From the NCBI RefSeq assembly GCF_029625295.1, contig NZ_CP121112.1, positions 3,472,001 through 3,536,000 of the forward strand: DNA of 64,000 nt. Reading direction: 5' to 3'. Origin of the DNA: Flavobacterium gyeonganense (GTDB lineage: Bacteria > Bacteroidota > Bacteroidia > Flavobacteriales > Flavobacteriaceae). Below the pieces are notes generated by a model that was given only the letters and a program-made list of their open reading frames with translations, was not told the DNA's origin and searched no databases. Position numbers and translations under genes: made by a program. Shown here in pieces: positions 17,991 through 27,052 of the stretch. The stretch's first letter is position 1. Each line of letters starts with the position of its first letter.

Positions 17991-19262
17991 TTATTTTGTT
18001 ATTGTTTGCTTTCTGTCTGGTCCAACCGATACAATTTTTATTGGCACTTCGATTTCTTTTTCAATAAATTCAATATATTCTTTAAGCTCAATAGGTAATT
18101 GATCGTAAGTTGTCAATCCTGTTAAATCTTGTTTCCAGCCTTTAAATTCTTTATAAACGGGAGTCACATTTTCTGGTTCAATGTTGTATGGAAAGTGAGA
18201 GATGTTCTGTCCTTTGTAGTTATATTCAGTACAAACTTTTAAAGTTTCGAATCCTGAGAGAACGTCACCTTTCATCATCATTAACTGAGTAACACCATTT
18301 ACCTGTACAGCATATTTTAAAGCTACTAAGTCTAACCATCCACAACGTCTTTGTCTTCCTGTTACAGAGCCAAATTCGTTACCAACTCTTGCCATTGTAG
18401 CGCCCACTTCGTCAAAAAGTTCAGTAGGGAAAGGTCCGCTTCCTACACGTGTAACATAAGCTTTGAAAATCCCGTAAACCTCTTTGATTTTGTTAGGAGC
18501 AATTCCTAAACCCGTACAAGCTCCGGCAGCAGTTGTATTGGATGAAGTTACGAAAGGGTAAGTTCCGAAATCAACATCTAATAGAGATCCCTGAGCACCT
18601 TCACAAAGAATAGATTTTCCTGCTTTTTGAGCCTGGTGCATGTATTCTTCACTGTCTATGAAATCTAATTTTTTAAGTTCTTCGATAGCTTCAAAGAATT
18701 CTTTTTCCAATTCAGCTAAATTATATTGAATAGCAACATCATAAAAAGCAATCATTGCTTCATGTTTGTCTGCTAAAGCTCTGTAACGTTCTTTGAAATC
18801 TTCTAATTCGATATCACCAACACGTAAACCGTTTCTGCCTGTTTTGTCCATGTAAGTTGGTCCAATTCCTTTAAGAGTAGAACCAATTTTTGCTTTCCCT
18901 TTTGATGCTTCAGAAGCTGCATCAAGCAAGCGGTGTGTTGGTAAAATTAAATGTGCTTTTCTTGAAATTATTAATTTCTTTTTAATGTCAAGGTTGAATT
19001 TTTCTAAACCTTCGATTTCTTTTTGAAAAACTACAGGGTCAATTACAACTCCATTTCCGATTATATTTACTGAATCTTTATGGAAAATTCCTGAAGGAAT
19101 GGTTCTAAGTACGTGTTTAATTCCGTCAAATTCTAATGTATGTCCTGCGTTTGGTCCTCCCTGAAAACGTGCAATAATATCATAATTTGAGGTAAGTACG
19201 TCAACAATTTTTCCTTTACCTTCGTCTCCCCATTGTAATCCTAGTAATAAATCTACGGTCAT
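17991..19262 (-). CDS. purA: Adenylosuccinate synthase
   Basis: GTP-dependent ligation of aspartate to IMP, the first step of AMP synthesis. Landmarks are GLQWGDEGKGKIVD (GTP/Mg site, Asp13), GGPNAGHT, IGSTLKGIGPTYMDK, ILCEGAQGSLLDVDFGTYPFVTSS (split here as CEGAQG and DFGTYPFVTSS), and SVTGRQRRCGWLDLVALKYA. Length (423 aa) is normal. It lies downstream of the Fur-family gene on the same strand, 92 bases away, and has its own terminator. Confidence 0.97.
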   Translation of the reverse strand: MTVDLLLGLQWGDEGKGKIVDVLTSNYDIIARFQGGPNAGHTLEFDGIKHVLRTIPSGIFHKDSVNIIGNGVVIDPVVFQKEIEGLEKFNLDIKKKLIISRKAHLILPTHRLLDAASEASKGKAKIGSTLKGIGPTYMDKTGRNGLRVGDIELEDFKERYRALADKHEAMIAFYDVAIQYNLAELEKEFFEAIEELKKLDFIDSEEYMHQAQKAGKSILCEGAQGSLLDVDFGTYPFVTSSNTTAAGACTGLGIAPNKIKEVYGIFKAYVTRVGSGPFPTELFDEVGATMARVGNEFGSVTGRQRRCGWLDLVALKYAVQVNGVTQLMMMKGDVLSGFETLKVCTEYNYKGQNISHFPYNIEPENVTPVYKEFKGWKQDLTGLTTYDQLPIELKEYIEFIEKEIEVPIKIVSVGPDRKQTITK

Positions 19263-19354
19263 TCTGTTTTAATTTGCGTTGGGACAATCTAAACTGTCCT
19301 ACTGATTATGTAGTTAATTTTTCTTTTTTAGTTTTTTGAAAAGTCTTAAATAGA

Positions 19355-19819
19355 CTATGAATTTGAGCTCTGCTTTTTGTTTCCGTAGAAATAAAGCGAG
19401 TGATTAGTTATCTCAATATCAAATATTTCTTCGATTGTTTTTTTGATGGTCTGGATTCTTGGATCACAAAACTCAATTACTTCTCCTGAATCAGTCATGA
19501 TAATATGATCATGCTGTTTATCAAAATATGATTTTTCGTAGTAAGCCTGATTTTGCCCAAATTGATGTTTTCTCACCAATGCGCAGTCTAACAATAACTC
19601 AATCGTGTTGTATAATGTAGCTCTGCTCACACGATAGTTTTTGTTTTTCATTTTGATGTATAGGTTTTCTATATCAAAATGTTCCTCGCTGTCATAAATT
19701 TCCTGAAGTATAGCATAACGCTCAGGAGTTTTGCGATGCCCTTTTTGTTCAAGATACATTGTAAAAACATTTTTTACAATTTCTTGATTTCTAGTGTTGT
19801 CAGTTGAAATGAGTGTCAT
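19355..19819 (-). CDS. Fur/PerR-family transcriptional regulator lacking CxxC zinc motifs
   Basis: Ferric-uptake-regulator-family repressor, presumably a dimeric metal- or peroxide-responsive DNA-binding protein. The winged-helix part is clear ([31 protein letters not shown]), as is the histidine-rich HFDIE and KQHDHIIM metal region. The usual CxxC structural-zinc pairs are missing: HDH is followed by [15 protein letters not shown], and the C-terminus has no cysteines. The frame extends to 19852, but a TATCTTTG promoter box lies at 19826-19833, so the ATG at 19819 (MTLIST) is chosen. It lies between relA and purA on the same strand. Confidence 0.9.
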   Translation of the reverse strand: MTLISTDNTRNQEIVKNVFTMYLEQKGHRKTPERYAILQEIYDSEEHFDIENLYIKMKNKNYRVSRATLYNTIELLLDCALVRKHQFGQNQAYYEKSYFDKQHDHIIMTDSGEVIEFCDPRIQTIKKTIEEIFDIEITNHSLYFYGNKKQSSNS

Positions 19820-19825
19820 ATCCGG

Positions 19826-19833
19826 CAAAGATA
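19826..19833 (-). promoter_or_regulatory. -7 promoter element of the Fur-family gene
   Basis: Minus-strand TATCTTTG fits TAnnTTTG exactly and ends 7 bases before the ATG at 19819. It rules out the longer frame start at 19852 if it is the real promoter, and predicts a leaderless or very short leader. Confidence 0.5.
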
Positions 19834-19907
19834 ATTTTTTATTTTTAATCAATAAAAGTTTCGGGTTTAAAGTTTAGTTATAAAACCCCTATAGACTCGT
19901 TAAAAAG

Positions 19908-22127
19908 TTAGGTTCTGTATTCTCTGGTTACTTTGTCAACACCATCAATTTTTTTAATAGCACTAATCATTTTTTTCAGGATGGTGTTGTTTTTCACAAT
20001 TACAGCCACCTGTCCATGAAAAATTCCGGCGTCTGTGCTAAGCGAAATACTTTGAATATTTACGCTCATGTTGTTAGAAATTACTTTTGTAAGCTGATTG
20101 GTAAGTCCCAAAACATCCATTCCTGTAATATTGATAATGGCTTTAAATTCTTCCTGAGAAGAGTCAATCCATTTGGCGCTCATAATGCGGTAAGCGTAGT
20201 TGGACTGCATTCCAATGGCATTTGGACAATCTTTTTTATGCACTTTGATTCCTTCGTTTATAGTAACAAATCCAAAAACATCATCACCCGGAATTGGGTT
20301 ACAGCATTGTGATAATTTATAGTCGAGCTTGTCATGCTCAGTTCCAAAAACCAGCATGTCGTAATTACTGCTGATGACCGGTTTGTGAATATCCTCTGCA
20401 GCTGTATCTTTAGTTCTTTTGATTTTATTTTTGAAGAAATTGATAAAAGTATTACTCTTTTGGGCTGCGTAATCTTTTAACTGCTGGTTTTCGATAGCAC
20501 CAATTCCAACTCGATAAAATAAATCTAAACTTGTTTTTAATTTGAAAAAGTTGACTAATTCATTTGTAACCTGTTCATTAAGCGTAACTTTTAAATGTCT
20601 TAATTTTCTGGTAAGTAATTCTTTTCCTTCTTCTGCAATTTTTTTGGTGTTCTCGTTAAGGACATTTTTGATTTTGTTTTTTGCGCGCGAAGTCGTTACA
20701 TAATCAAGCCAGTTTACCGTTGGTTTTTGATTGGCAGAAGTAATGACTTCAACCTGATCCCCACTTTTTAATTCGTGATTTAAGGGAACCAAACGTCCGT
20801 TTACACGGGTTCCTCTGGTTTTAATTCCGATTTCAGAGTGAATACTAAAAGCAAAATCAAGCGAAGTTGCGCCTTTTGGCAATGATTTGATTTCTCCTTT
20901 TGGCGTAAAAACGAAGATTTCCTGTGAATAGAGATTCATTTTAAAATCTTCCACAAAATCAACTGCATTTGTTTCAGGATTTTCTAAAGCTTCGCGAAGT
21001 AAATTCAGCCAGGTGTCAAGGCCGCTTTCTTCAGATGCACCGTTTTTGTATTTGTAATGTGCGGCATATCCTTTTTCGGCAATTTCATCCATTCTTTCGC
21101 TTCGCACCTGTACTTCAACCCAACGTCCTTTAGGTCCCATAACAGTTATGTGTAATGCTTCGTAACCAGTTGATTTAGGAGATGAAATCCAGTCTCTTAA
21201 ACGACTAGGACTTGGTCTGTAATGATCTGTTACGATGGAATAGATTTTCCATGCAATAAACTTTTCTTCATGAGAATCACATTTATACACAATTCGTAAC
21301 GCAAATTTGTCGTAAACTTCATCAAAGCTTACATTTTGGGCACGCATTTTTCGACGAATCGAATAAATAGATTTTGGACGTCCTTTTATAATATAGTCAA
21401 CATTTTCCGCATCAAGTGATTTTTTCAAAACATCCGAAATGTCTTTGATGTAGGCATCCTGTTCTTCTTTGGTTTCCCTTATTTTGCTTACGATGTCTTC
21501 ATAAACAGCAGGTTCTGTATATTTTAAGCCTAAATCTTCAAGTTTGGTTTTTATATTATAAAGTCCTAAACGATGGGCTAGAGGGGCATAAATGTATAAA
21601 GTTTCAGAAGCAATTTTGGTTTGTTTGTACTCCACCATTGAATCCATGGTCTGCATGTTGTGCAAACGATCCGCCAATTTGATCAGGATAACGCGTACAT
21701 CGTCGTTTAGTGTCAAAATCATTTTGCGGAAATTCTCTGCCTGCATTGATGCATTCAGATCCTTTTGAACCATAGAAATCTTCGTTAGTCCTTCGACTAA
21801 TTGCGCTACTTTTGGATTAAATAAACGTTCAATATCTTCAACAGTAATTGGAGTGTCTTCGACAACATCGTGCAATAAAGCCGCAGCAATAGAGGTGGCT
21901 CCCAGACCAATTTCGGAAGCTACAATTTTCGCAACTGCAATAGGATGAAAGATATACGCTTCTCCGGATTTACGCCTTTGTTCTTTATGGGCATCAACGG
22001 CAACATCAAAAGCTTTCCGAATGAGTTTTTTATCGGTAGGTGTTAAAGTCTGGTAACTGATTCGAAGTAATTCTTTGTACTCTTGTGCAATTGCTTTGTT
22101 TTCTTTTTCAATATCTATTTCTGTCAT
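19908..22127 (-). CDS. relA: RelA/SpoT bifunctional (p)ppGpp synthetase/hydrolase
   Basis: Long RSH enzyme controlling the stringent response. The HD hydrolase domain is intact (FHPIAVAKIV, ALLHDVVEDTP, IKLADRLHNMQTM). The synthetase domain follows (GRPKSIYSIRRKM, STGYEALHITVMG, EVQVRSERMDEIAEKGYAAH). A TGS domain (FVFTPKGEIKSLPKGAT), a CC-zinc-finger-like region (LSQCCNPIPGDD, HKKDCPN) and a C-terminal ACT domain complete the standard architecture. Both activities are expected from the motifs. An ATG at 22142 gives five extra residues, but ATG 22127 (MTEIDIE) matches the usual start. It reads toward the Fur-family gene 88 bases downstream. Confidence 0.94.
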   Translation of the reverse strand: MTEIDIEKENKAIAQEYKELLRISYQTLTPTDKKLIRKAFDVAVDAHKEQRRKSGEAYIFHPIAVAKIVASEIGLGATSIAAALLHDVVEDTPITVEDIERLFNPKVAQLVEGLTKISMVQKDLNASMQAENFRKMILTLNDDVRVILIKLADRLHNMQTMDSMVEYKQTKIASETLYIYAPLAHRLGLYNIKTKLEDLGLKYTEPAVYEDIVSKIRETKEEQDAYIKDISDVLKKSLDAENVDYIIKGRPKSIYSIRRKMRAQNVSFDEVYDKFALRIVYKCDSHEEKFIAWKIYSIVTDHYRPSPSRLRDWISSPKSTGYEALHITVMGPKGRWVEVQVRSERMDEIAEKGYAAHYKYKNGASEESGLDTWLNLLREALENPETNAVDFVEDFKMNLYSQEIFVFTPKGEIKSLPKGATSLDFAFSIHSEIGIKTRGTRVNGRLVPLNHELKSGDQVEVITSANQKPTVNWLDYVTTSRAKNKIKNVLNENTKKIAEEGKELLTRKLRHLKVTLNEQVTNELVNFFKLKTSLDLFYRVGIGAIENQQLKDYAAQKSNTFINFFKNKIKRTKDTAAEDIHKPVISSNYDMLVFGTEHDKLDYKLSQCCNPIPGDDVFGFVTINEGIKVHKKDCPNAIGMQSNYAYRIMSAKWIDSSQEEFKAIINITGMDVLGLTNQLTKVISNNMSVNIQSISLSTDAGIFHGQVAVIVKNNTILKKMISAIKKIDGVDKVTREYRT

Positions 22128-22261
22128 AGCGGCATGGTTCAATCCTTAAAAATATGAATTTGTTTAAATATACGCAAGGGAATGGATTGCTGATTTAGGA
22201 TTTAAGATTGTTGAAATTTAACGCTCTTTTTGCGATAAAGTCTAATTGTTTTGAAATTATA

Positions 22262-22354
22262 AGGAGCTATTCCCGCTATTCATTACAATCTTTTTTGGCG
22301 AACCCCGCCAAAAAAGGATTTTTATTGCTATCGGGGCTAGGGAATTGGTTTTTA
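22262..22354. repeat. REP-like palindromic intergenic element, copy 2
   Basis: GAGCTATTCCCGC on the left and TCGGGGCTAGGG on the right enclose a perfect 11-bp stem (22290-22300 with 22306-22316) around a 5-base loop. The outer phrases match those of the element at 13822-13985, but the inner hairpin differs. It lies between relA and the RNA methyltransferase gene; the rest of that 211-base gap shows no other feature. Confidence 0.65.
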
Positions 22355-22392
22355 TAAGGTAATACAATGTAATCTTAAATTTCAGGCACAAC

Positions 22393-23181
22393 CTAAAAAC
22401 CTCTTTGTCTTTTAGCTTCAAAAATCAAAATAGCGGCAGCTACGGAAACATTCATGCTGTCAATTTCGCCCTGCATCGGGATAATTATGTTTTGTGTTGC
22501 AGCGTCACGCCATTCCTGAGTTAGTCCTGTTGCTTCTGTACCGACAACCAAGGCGGTTGGAGTAGTGAAATTCTGTGTATGATAGGAGGTTGAATTTTGT
22601 AATGTAGCGCAGTAAAAATCAATTTTTTTCTCCTTCAAAAAAGTAATAATTTCTGCAGTCGTTCCAGTTGCAATCTGATTGGTAAATAAGCAGCCAACAC
22701 TGGAGCGAACGATATTCGGATTGTATAAATCACTTTTTGGATTGGCAATCAAAACAGCATCCAGCCTGGCGGCATCGGCAGTACGCAAAAGAGCACCAAT
22801 ATTTCCGGGTTTTTCAGGAGCTTCGGCTACCAGGATCAATGGGTTTTCGGATAACTTTAAATCTGATAATTGGAGTGATTTGGTTTTGGCTACAGCCAAA
22901 ATTCCTTCTGTCGTATCGCGATACGCTAGTTTCTGATACACTTCTTTATTGATTTCGATTAACTGAACAGGTGCTTTTACCAATTTAGAGATTTCATTTT
23001 CAGTAACCAATTCATGTAAAAATAAAACAGTTTCTATTTCGTAACCTCCTTTTTGAGCTAATGAAATCTCACGCAATCCTTCAATCAAAAATGTGCCGGT
23101 TTGTTTGCGGGCTTTTGCTTTTTCCTGCAATAAAACAAGCGATTTTATAAACGGATTCTGGACTGATGTGATTTGTTTCAT
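22393..23181 (-). CDS. TrmH/SpoU-family RNA 2'-O-methyltransferase
   Basis: SAM-dependent ribose methyltransferase of the SPOUT class acting on rRNA or tRNA. An N-terminal substrate-binding domain (SVQNPFIKSL, GTFLIEGLREI) precedes the SpoU domain with motif 1 PGNIGALLRTADA, motif 2 LVVGTEATGL and motif 3 IPMQGEIDSMNVSVAAAIL, which form the trefoil knot. The frame extends 20 codons upstream, but those residues look non-native, and ATG 23181 (MKQITSVQNP) is the family-typical start. Exact target nucleotide is unknown. Confidence 0.9.
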   Translation of the reverse strand: MKQITSVQNPFIKSLVLLQEKAKARKQTGTFLIEGLREISLAQKGGYEIETVLFLHELVTENEISKLVKAPVQLIEINKEVYQKLAYRDTTEGILAVAKTKSLQLSDLKLSENPLILVAEAPEKPGNIGALLRTADAARLDAVLIANPKSDLYNPNIVRSSVGCLFTNQIATGTTAEIITFLKEKKIDFYCATLQNSTSYHTQNFTTPTALVVGTEATGLTQEWRDAATQNIIIPMQGEIDSMNVSVAAAILIFEAKRQRGF

Positions 23182-23347
23182 TATTTTAAGACTCAAAGTT
23201 GCGAGGTTCAAAGGTACAGAGATTTTTTTTGAAAGATGCAAAGTTTTGCGGTGCTTAAAATGAATTTAAAGGGTATGGTATAAGTTCTGCTAAAATTTTT
23301 ATGAATTATAATCTAACCAAGGGATTTTTATTGTTCATTGAAATCAA

Positions 23348-24433
23348 TTATTTTTCAAAAACTTCTTTAATTTCATTCGTAACAGGATGATCAGCTGTGA
23401 AAGTATATCCCATAATTTTAGCAATGGTTTGTGCGAATTGTTTTTGGTAAAATTGTGAATCGGTTTTCATTTCGCCTTTTGCATCAATTTCTGGCCCCAT
23501 CGCAGCAAACCAAATTTCTGATGCACCCGAAATTTCAGAACCGTGGTCTGTCCATTGCTTTTTTATTGTATCACCACGACCATGATCGACCGTTATGAAC
23601 AGGGTCGTTTTATTTTTGTATTGTGAATCATTTTGTACAAAAGTCCATATTTCCTGAATCCATTTGTCTACTTGATTTGCAGCGTCAAGGTACGAGCGAT
23701 AGTCGCCATGATGCGCCCATTCATCTGTTTCTCCATAGGCAATGTAAAGTACTTTTGGTTTCTTGGTTTTAAGTTCATCCATGGCTTGATAATGCGTAAA
23801 GACATCCATACATTCATCTTGATGAAACGGCTTAAACGAATTGTCCCGAATTTGATTTAACAATTTTTGTGAAGATGTTGGCTTACTACCTCCAACTTTA
23901 TCAAAAGCAGAAATTACCTCAAAACCACTTCTTTCTTCATTAAGAATTCTATCAAAAGCATCCCATGCGCCATAAGCCACTATTTTTCCTTTTAATTTGG
24001 ATTGTTTGTTCAGGAATTCTAATACATTGACATTCGGATTTGGTTTGTAGCTGTTTGAGTTTACCTCAAGATCCACATTTCCAGTCATAATTTCACTGTA
24101 TCCAGGATAACTAAACCAATATGGATTAGCTACATCAACTTTGTTTTTTAAATCACGATTGCCGTAAATTTGTCCTTTTGAAATAATTTCTGACCAGAAA
24201 AAAGGCATTATTTTTTTTCGGGATTCTTTGAAGTCTGAATCAGCATACTTTTTATAAATGTAGGTACTATCTCCTTGGTTGAATTTTTTGTCATTGGCAA
24301 TTTCTGAATCCACTCCTTTAAAAACTTCCTGCCATCTAAAACCGTCTGTCGTTATGATTATGATATTTTCTGTTTTTTGGGCATTAGCAAAAATACTGCT
24401 GAAAACTAATACGATTGAAACTAGTTTTTTCAT
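23348..24433 (-). CDS. Secreted alkaline-phosphatase-superfamily phosphodiesterase-like protein
   Basis: Periplasmic or secreted metal-dependent hydrolase of the type I phosphodiesterase / nucleotide pyrophosphatase branch. The signal peptide is KKLVSIVLVFSSIFANAQ. Metal-binding landmarks are IIITTDGFRWQEVF near the N-terminus, AYGETDEWAHHGDY, and TVDHGRGD. The nucleophile position, usually Thr or Ser before a P-x-Y-x-x-x-TG block, appears as FSYPGYSEIMTG. Length (361 aa) is normal. Substrate is not predictable from sequence. No close neighbour suggests a pathway. Confidence 0.82.
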   Translation of the reverse strand: MKKLVSIVLVFSSIFANAQKTENIIIITTDGFRWQEVFKGVDSEIANDKKFNQGDSTYIYKKYADSDFKESRKKIMPFFWSEIISKGQIYGNRDLKNKVDVANPYWFSYPGYSEIMTGNVDLEVNSNSYKPNPNVNVLEFLNKQSKLKGKIVAYGAWDAFDRILNEERSGFEVISAFDKVGGSKPTSSQKLLNQIRDNSFKPFHQDECMDVFTHYQAMDELKTKKPKVLYIAYGETDEWAHHGDYRSYLDAANQVDKWIQEIWTFVQNDSQYKNKTTLFITVDHGRGDTIKKQWTDHGSEISGASEIWFAAMGPEIDAKGEMKTDSQFYQKQFAQTIAKIMGYTFTADHPVTNEIKEVFEK

Positions 24434-24558
24434 GTCTTTTTTGAATTACAAAGTTCATCGCAAAGGTTCAAAGATTTTTGAGGATTATTAAATTTTAATC
24501 ATGAACTTGATTTATTGATAATGCTCATTTTACATTTTCGTAACACATTTCATAAACT

Positions 24559-25890
24559 CTACAAAATCCCTCTCGACTTAATCTCCAAATATTTATTAAT
24601 GGCATCCAAAGTCAGATTCTCAGGCTGTGTCAGAACCGAATGGATTCCGTATTTTTTCAGTTCATTAGCAATCAGACGTTTTTCAAACATGAATTTTTCT
24701 GCAATTACTTTGTCATACACTTCCTGGATGGTATCGGTTTTTTTATTGATGATTTCGTTCAGTTCTGTATTACTGAAGAAAACAACGACCAATAAATGAT
24801 TTTTTGCAATTCCTTTTAAATATGGTAATTGGCGGTTTAGTCCGTCCATAGTTTCAAAATTGGTGTATAAAATAATCAGACTGCGCTGATTGATGTTTTT
24901 CTTTACATCTACATATAAACGGCTGTAATCACTTTCAAAAAAATCGGTTTTGATGTTGTATAAGGTTTCCAGTATTTTTTGCATCTGCGACCCCCTTTTT
25001 TCAGCAAAAACCCTGTTTTCTACCTTTTTAGAGAAAGCAAAAATCCCTGCTTTATCCTGCTTTTTCAGAATCACATTAGCTAATACCAAAGTCGAATTAA
25101 TAGCATAATCCAGTAAACTCAATCCGTTAAAAGGCATTTGCATTACACGGCCTTTATCAATCGCGAGATAAACCGACTGTGATTTTTCGTCCTGAAACTG
25201 GTTGACCATCAATGCGTTTTTCTTTGCAGTAGCTTTCCAGTTTAAAGTTCTAAGATCATCGCCCTGAACATATTCTTTGATTTGCTCAAACTCCATTGTA
25301 TGTCCAATGCGACGGATTTTCTTGATTCCGTATTGGAAAAGGTTATTCGAAAAAGCCAATAAATCATACTTTCTTAATTGAATATACGATGGATATGTGG
25401 GAACCATTTTATCTTTGTCGAAAGTAAATCTTCTGGAAATGAGTTTCAAAGGAGATGAAACGTAAATGTTTAAATTTCCAAAATAATATTCACCTCGTTC
25501 TGTTGGACGCAAATCGTATGAAACTTTATCCTGAGCAGTTGCTTTAACAGTTCTTTCAATTTTGAAATCGCGTACCTGAAACTGAAACGGAATTTCATCA
25601 ATGATTTTAATTGAAATTGGGAAAGTGTAATGGTTTTGGACCGAAATATTTACAGGATTCAAGTCACCATTCGAAAGCTTTTCAGGCATTTCCCTTGAAG
25701 CTTCAATTCCGGTTCGGGCTACATACAAAAGCAAAACATCAAGCATCAGAAAAGTGATTAAAACCAAAACAAGAAACCAGACTCCGTTGTATGTTATCGG
25801 AAAAATAAAAGCACACACGAATAGTCCTATGATACCTAAAAGGACATAGAAAAAGAAGTTGTTAAGGTATAGGCTTTTTATAAATTTCAC
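24559..25890 (-). CDS. DUF58 domain membrane protein
   Basis: Two N-terminal membrane helices (residues about 12-55) precede a large domain with the DUF58 signature YVQGDDLRTLNWKATAK and a VWA-like following segment (VYLAIDKGRVM, DYAINSTLVLANV). DUF58 proteins usually partner MoxR ATPases in envelope-related chaperone or stress roles; the precise role is unknown. The gene is 109 bases downstream of the MoxR gene and is the last of a five-gene same-strand set with DUF4350, DUF4129 and SpoIIM genes. Confidence 0.88.
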   Translation of the reverse strand: MKFIKSLYLNNFFFYVLLGIIGLFVCAFIFPITYNGVWFLVLVLITFLMLDVLLLYVARTGIEASREMPEKLSNGDLNPVNISVQNHYTFPISIKIIDEIPFQFQVRDFKIERTVKATAQDKVSYDLRPTERGEYYFGNLNIYVSSPLKLISRRFTFDKDKMVPTYPSYIQLRKYDLLAFSNNLFQYGIKKIRRIGHTMEFEQIKEYVQGDDLRTLNWKATAKKNALMVNQFQDEKSQSVYLAIDKGRVMQMPFNGLSLLDYAINSTLVLANVILKKQDKAGIFAFSKKVENRVFAEKRGSQMQKILETLYNIKTDFFESDYSRLYVDVKKNINQRSLIILYTNFETMDGLNRQLPYLKGIAKNHLLVVVFFSNTELNEIINKKTDTIQEVYDKVIAEKFMFEKRLIANELKKYGIHSVLTQPENLTLDAINKYLEIKSRGIL

Positions 25891-25999
25891 TTTTTTATTG
25901 TTTCAGGTTTAAAATTTCATGTTATGCGAAGTTTGCAAAATCTTTTAAATGCTGGTCTTCACGATATCAAAAGGTTTTGAATACATTGTACGAATCAAA

Positions 26000-27013
26000 T
26001 TACCTTGGAATTTCAACTGTTTCAATGATCTGTTTGATGATTTCAGCACTTGTAATTCCTTCCATTTCGCGCTCCGGACTAACAATTACACGGTGCTGTA
26101 ATACAGGAACTGCTGCTTCCTTAATATCTTCAGGAGTTACAAAATCTCGTCCACGAATAGCAGCAAAGCCTTTCGAAGCATTTAAAATAGCGATTGATGC
26201 ACGAGGCGAAGCTCCTAAATATAAAAAGGCATTTTCCCTTGTGTTTACCACAATTCGGGCAATGTACTCCAGTAAATTCTGTTCCACTCTTATTTGTTTT
26301 ATCAGGGCCTGATATCGTTTTATCTCTTCCGCAGAAAGAATAGTTTTAATAGCCTCTAATTTTCCGTGATCCTGCAAAAGATGTTCTCTCTGAATAATCA
26401 CGATCTCTTCGTCTAATTTTGGGTAATCAACCGAAATTTTGAATAAAAAACGGTCCAATTGTGCTTCAGGCAAACGGTAAGTACCTTCCTGTTCAATTGG
26501 ATTTTGTGTAGCAATAACCAAAAAAGGAGCTTCAAGCTGGTAAGCAGAACCGTCAATAGTTATCTGGCGTTCTTCCATAACCTCAAAAAGAGCTGCCTGC
26601 GTTTTGGCAGGTGCACGATTGATCTCGTCAATTAAAATCAGATTAGAAAAAATAGGCCCTTGCTTGAATTCAAATTCTGAGCTTTTCAAATTAAAAATCG
26701 AAGTTCCTAAAATATCAGAAGGCATTAAATCTGGTGTAAACTGAATTCGGCTAAAGCCAATATTAAGTGTTTTCGATAATAATTTGGCTGTAATAGTTTT
26801 GGCAACTCCCGGAACGCCTTCCAGTAAAACGTGTCCGTTCGATAAAATAGCAACCAGTAATTGATCGATCATTTTGTGCTGGCCAACAATTACGGTTTCA
26901 ATTTCTTTTTTGATACTGTTAACGTGGTCTAAAAGTGGTGCTAAGTTAAGCCTTGTTTCAAAATTCACATTTTCGTTTGTGATTTCTGTTTCTGTTGTAT
27001 TGATATCGTCCAT
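26000..27013 (-). CDS. MoxR-family AAA+ ATPase
   Basis: Cytoplasmic AAA+ chaperone-like ATPase. Walker A is EGVPGVAKT (about 65-73), Walker B LILIDEINRAPAKTQ, sensor-1 region VIATQNPIEQEGTYRLPEAQLDRF, and the C-terminal lid contains YLGASPRASIAIL, all MoxR hallmarks. Length (337 aa) is standard. It lies between DUF4350 and DUF58 genes on the same strand; DUF58 proteins are the usual MoxR partners. Likely acts on the assembly of the membrane proteins coded next to it, by inference from gene order. Confidence 0.93.
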   Translation of the reverse strand: MDDINTTETEITNENVNFETRLNLAPLLDHVNSIKKEIETVIVGQHKMIDQLLVAILSNGHVLLEGVPGVAKTITAKLLSKTLNIGFSRIQFTPDLMPSDILGTSIFNLKSSEFEFKQGPIFSNLILIDEINRAPAKTQAALFEVMEERQITIDGSAYQLEAPFLVIATQNPIEQEGTYRLPEAQLDRFLFKISVDYPKLDEEIVIIQREHLLQDHGKLEAIKTILSAEEIKRYQALIKQIRVEQNLLEYIARIVVNTRENAFLYLGASPRASIAILNASKGFAAIRGRDFVTPEDIKEAAVPVLQHRVIVSPEREMEGITSAEIIKQIIETVEIPR

Positions 27014-27052
27014 GTTTGGTATGTTTTCTTTTGATGAATTTCAGTTAAAATA

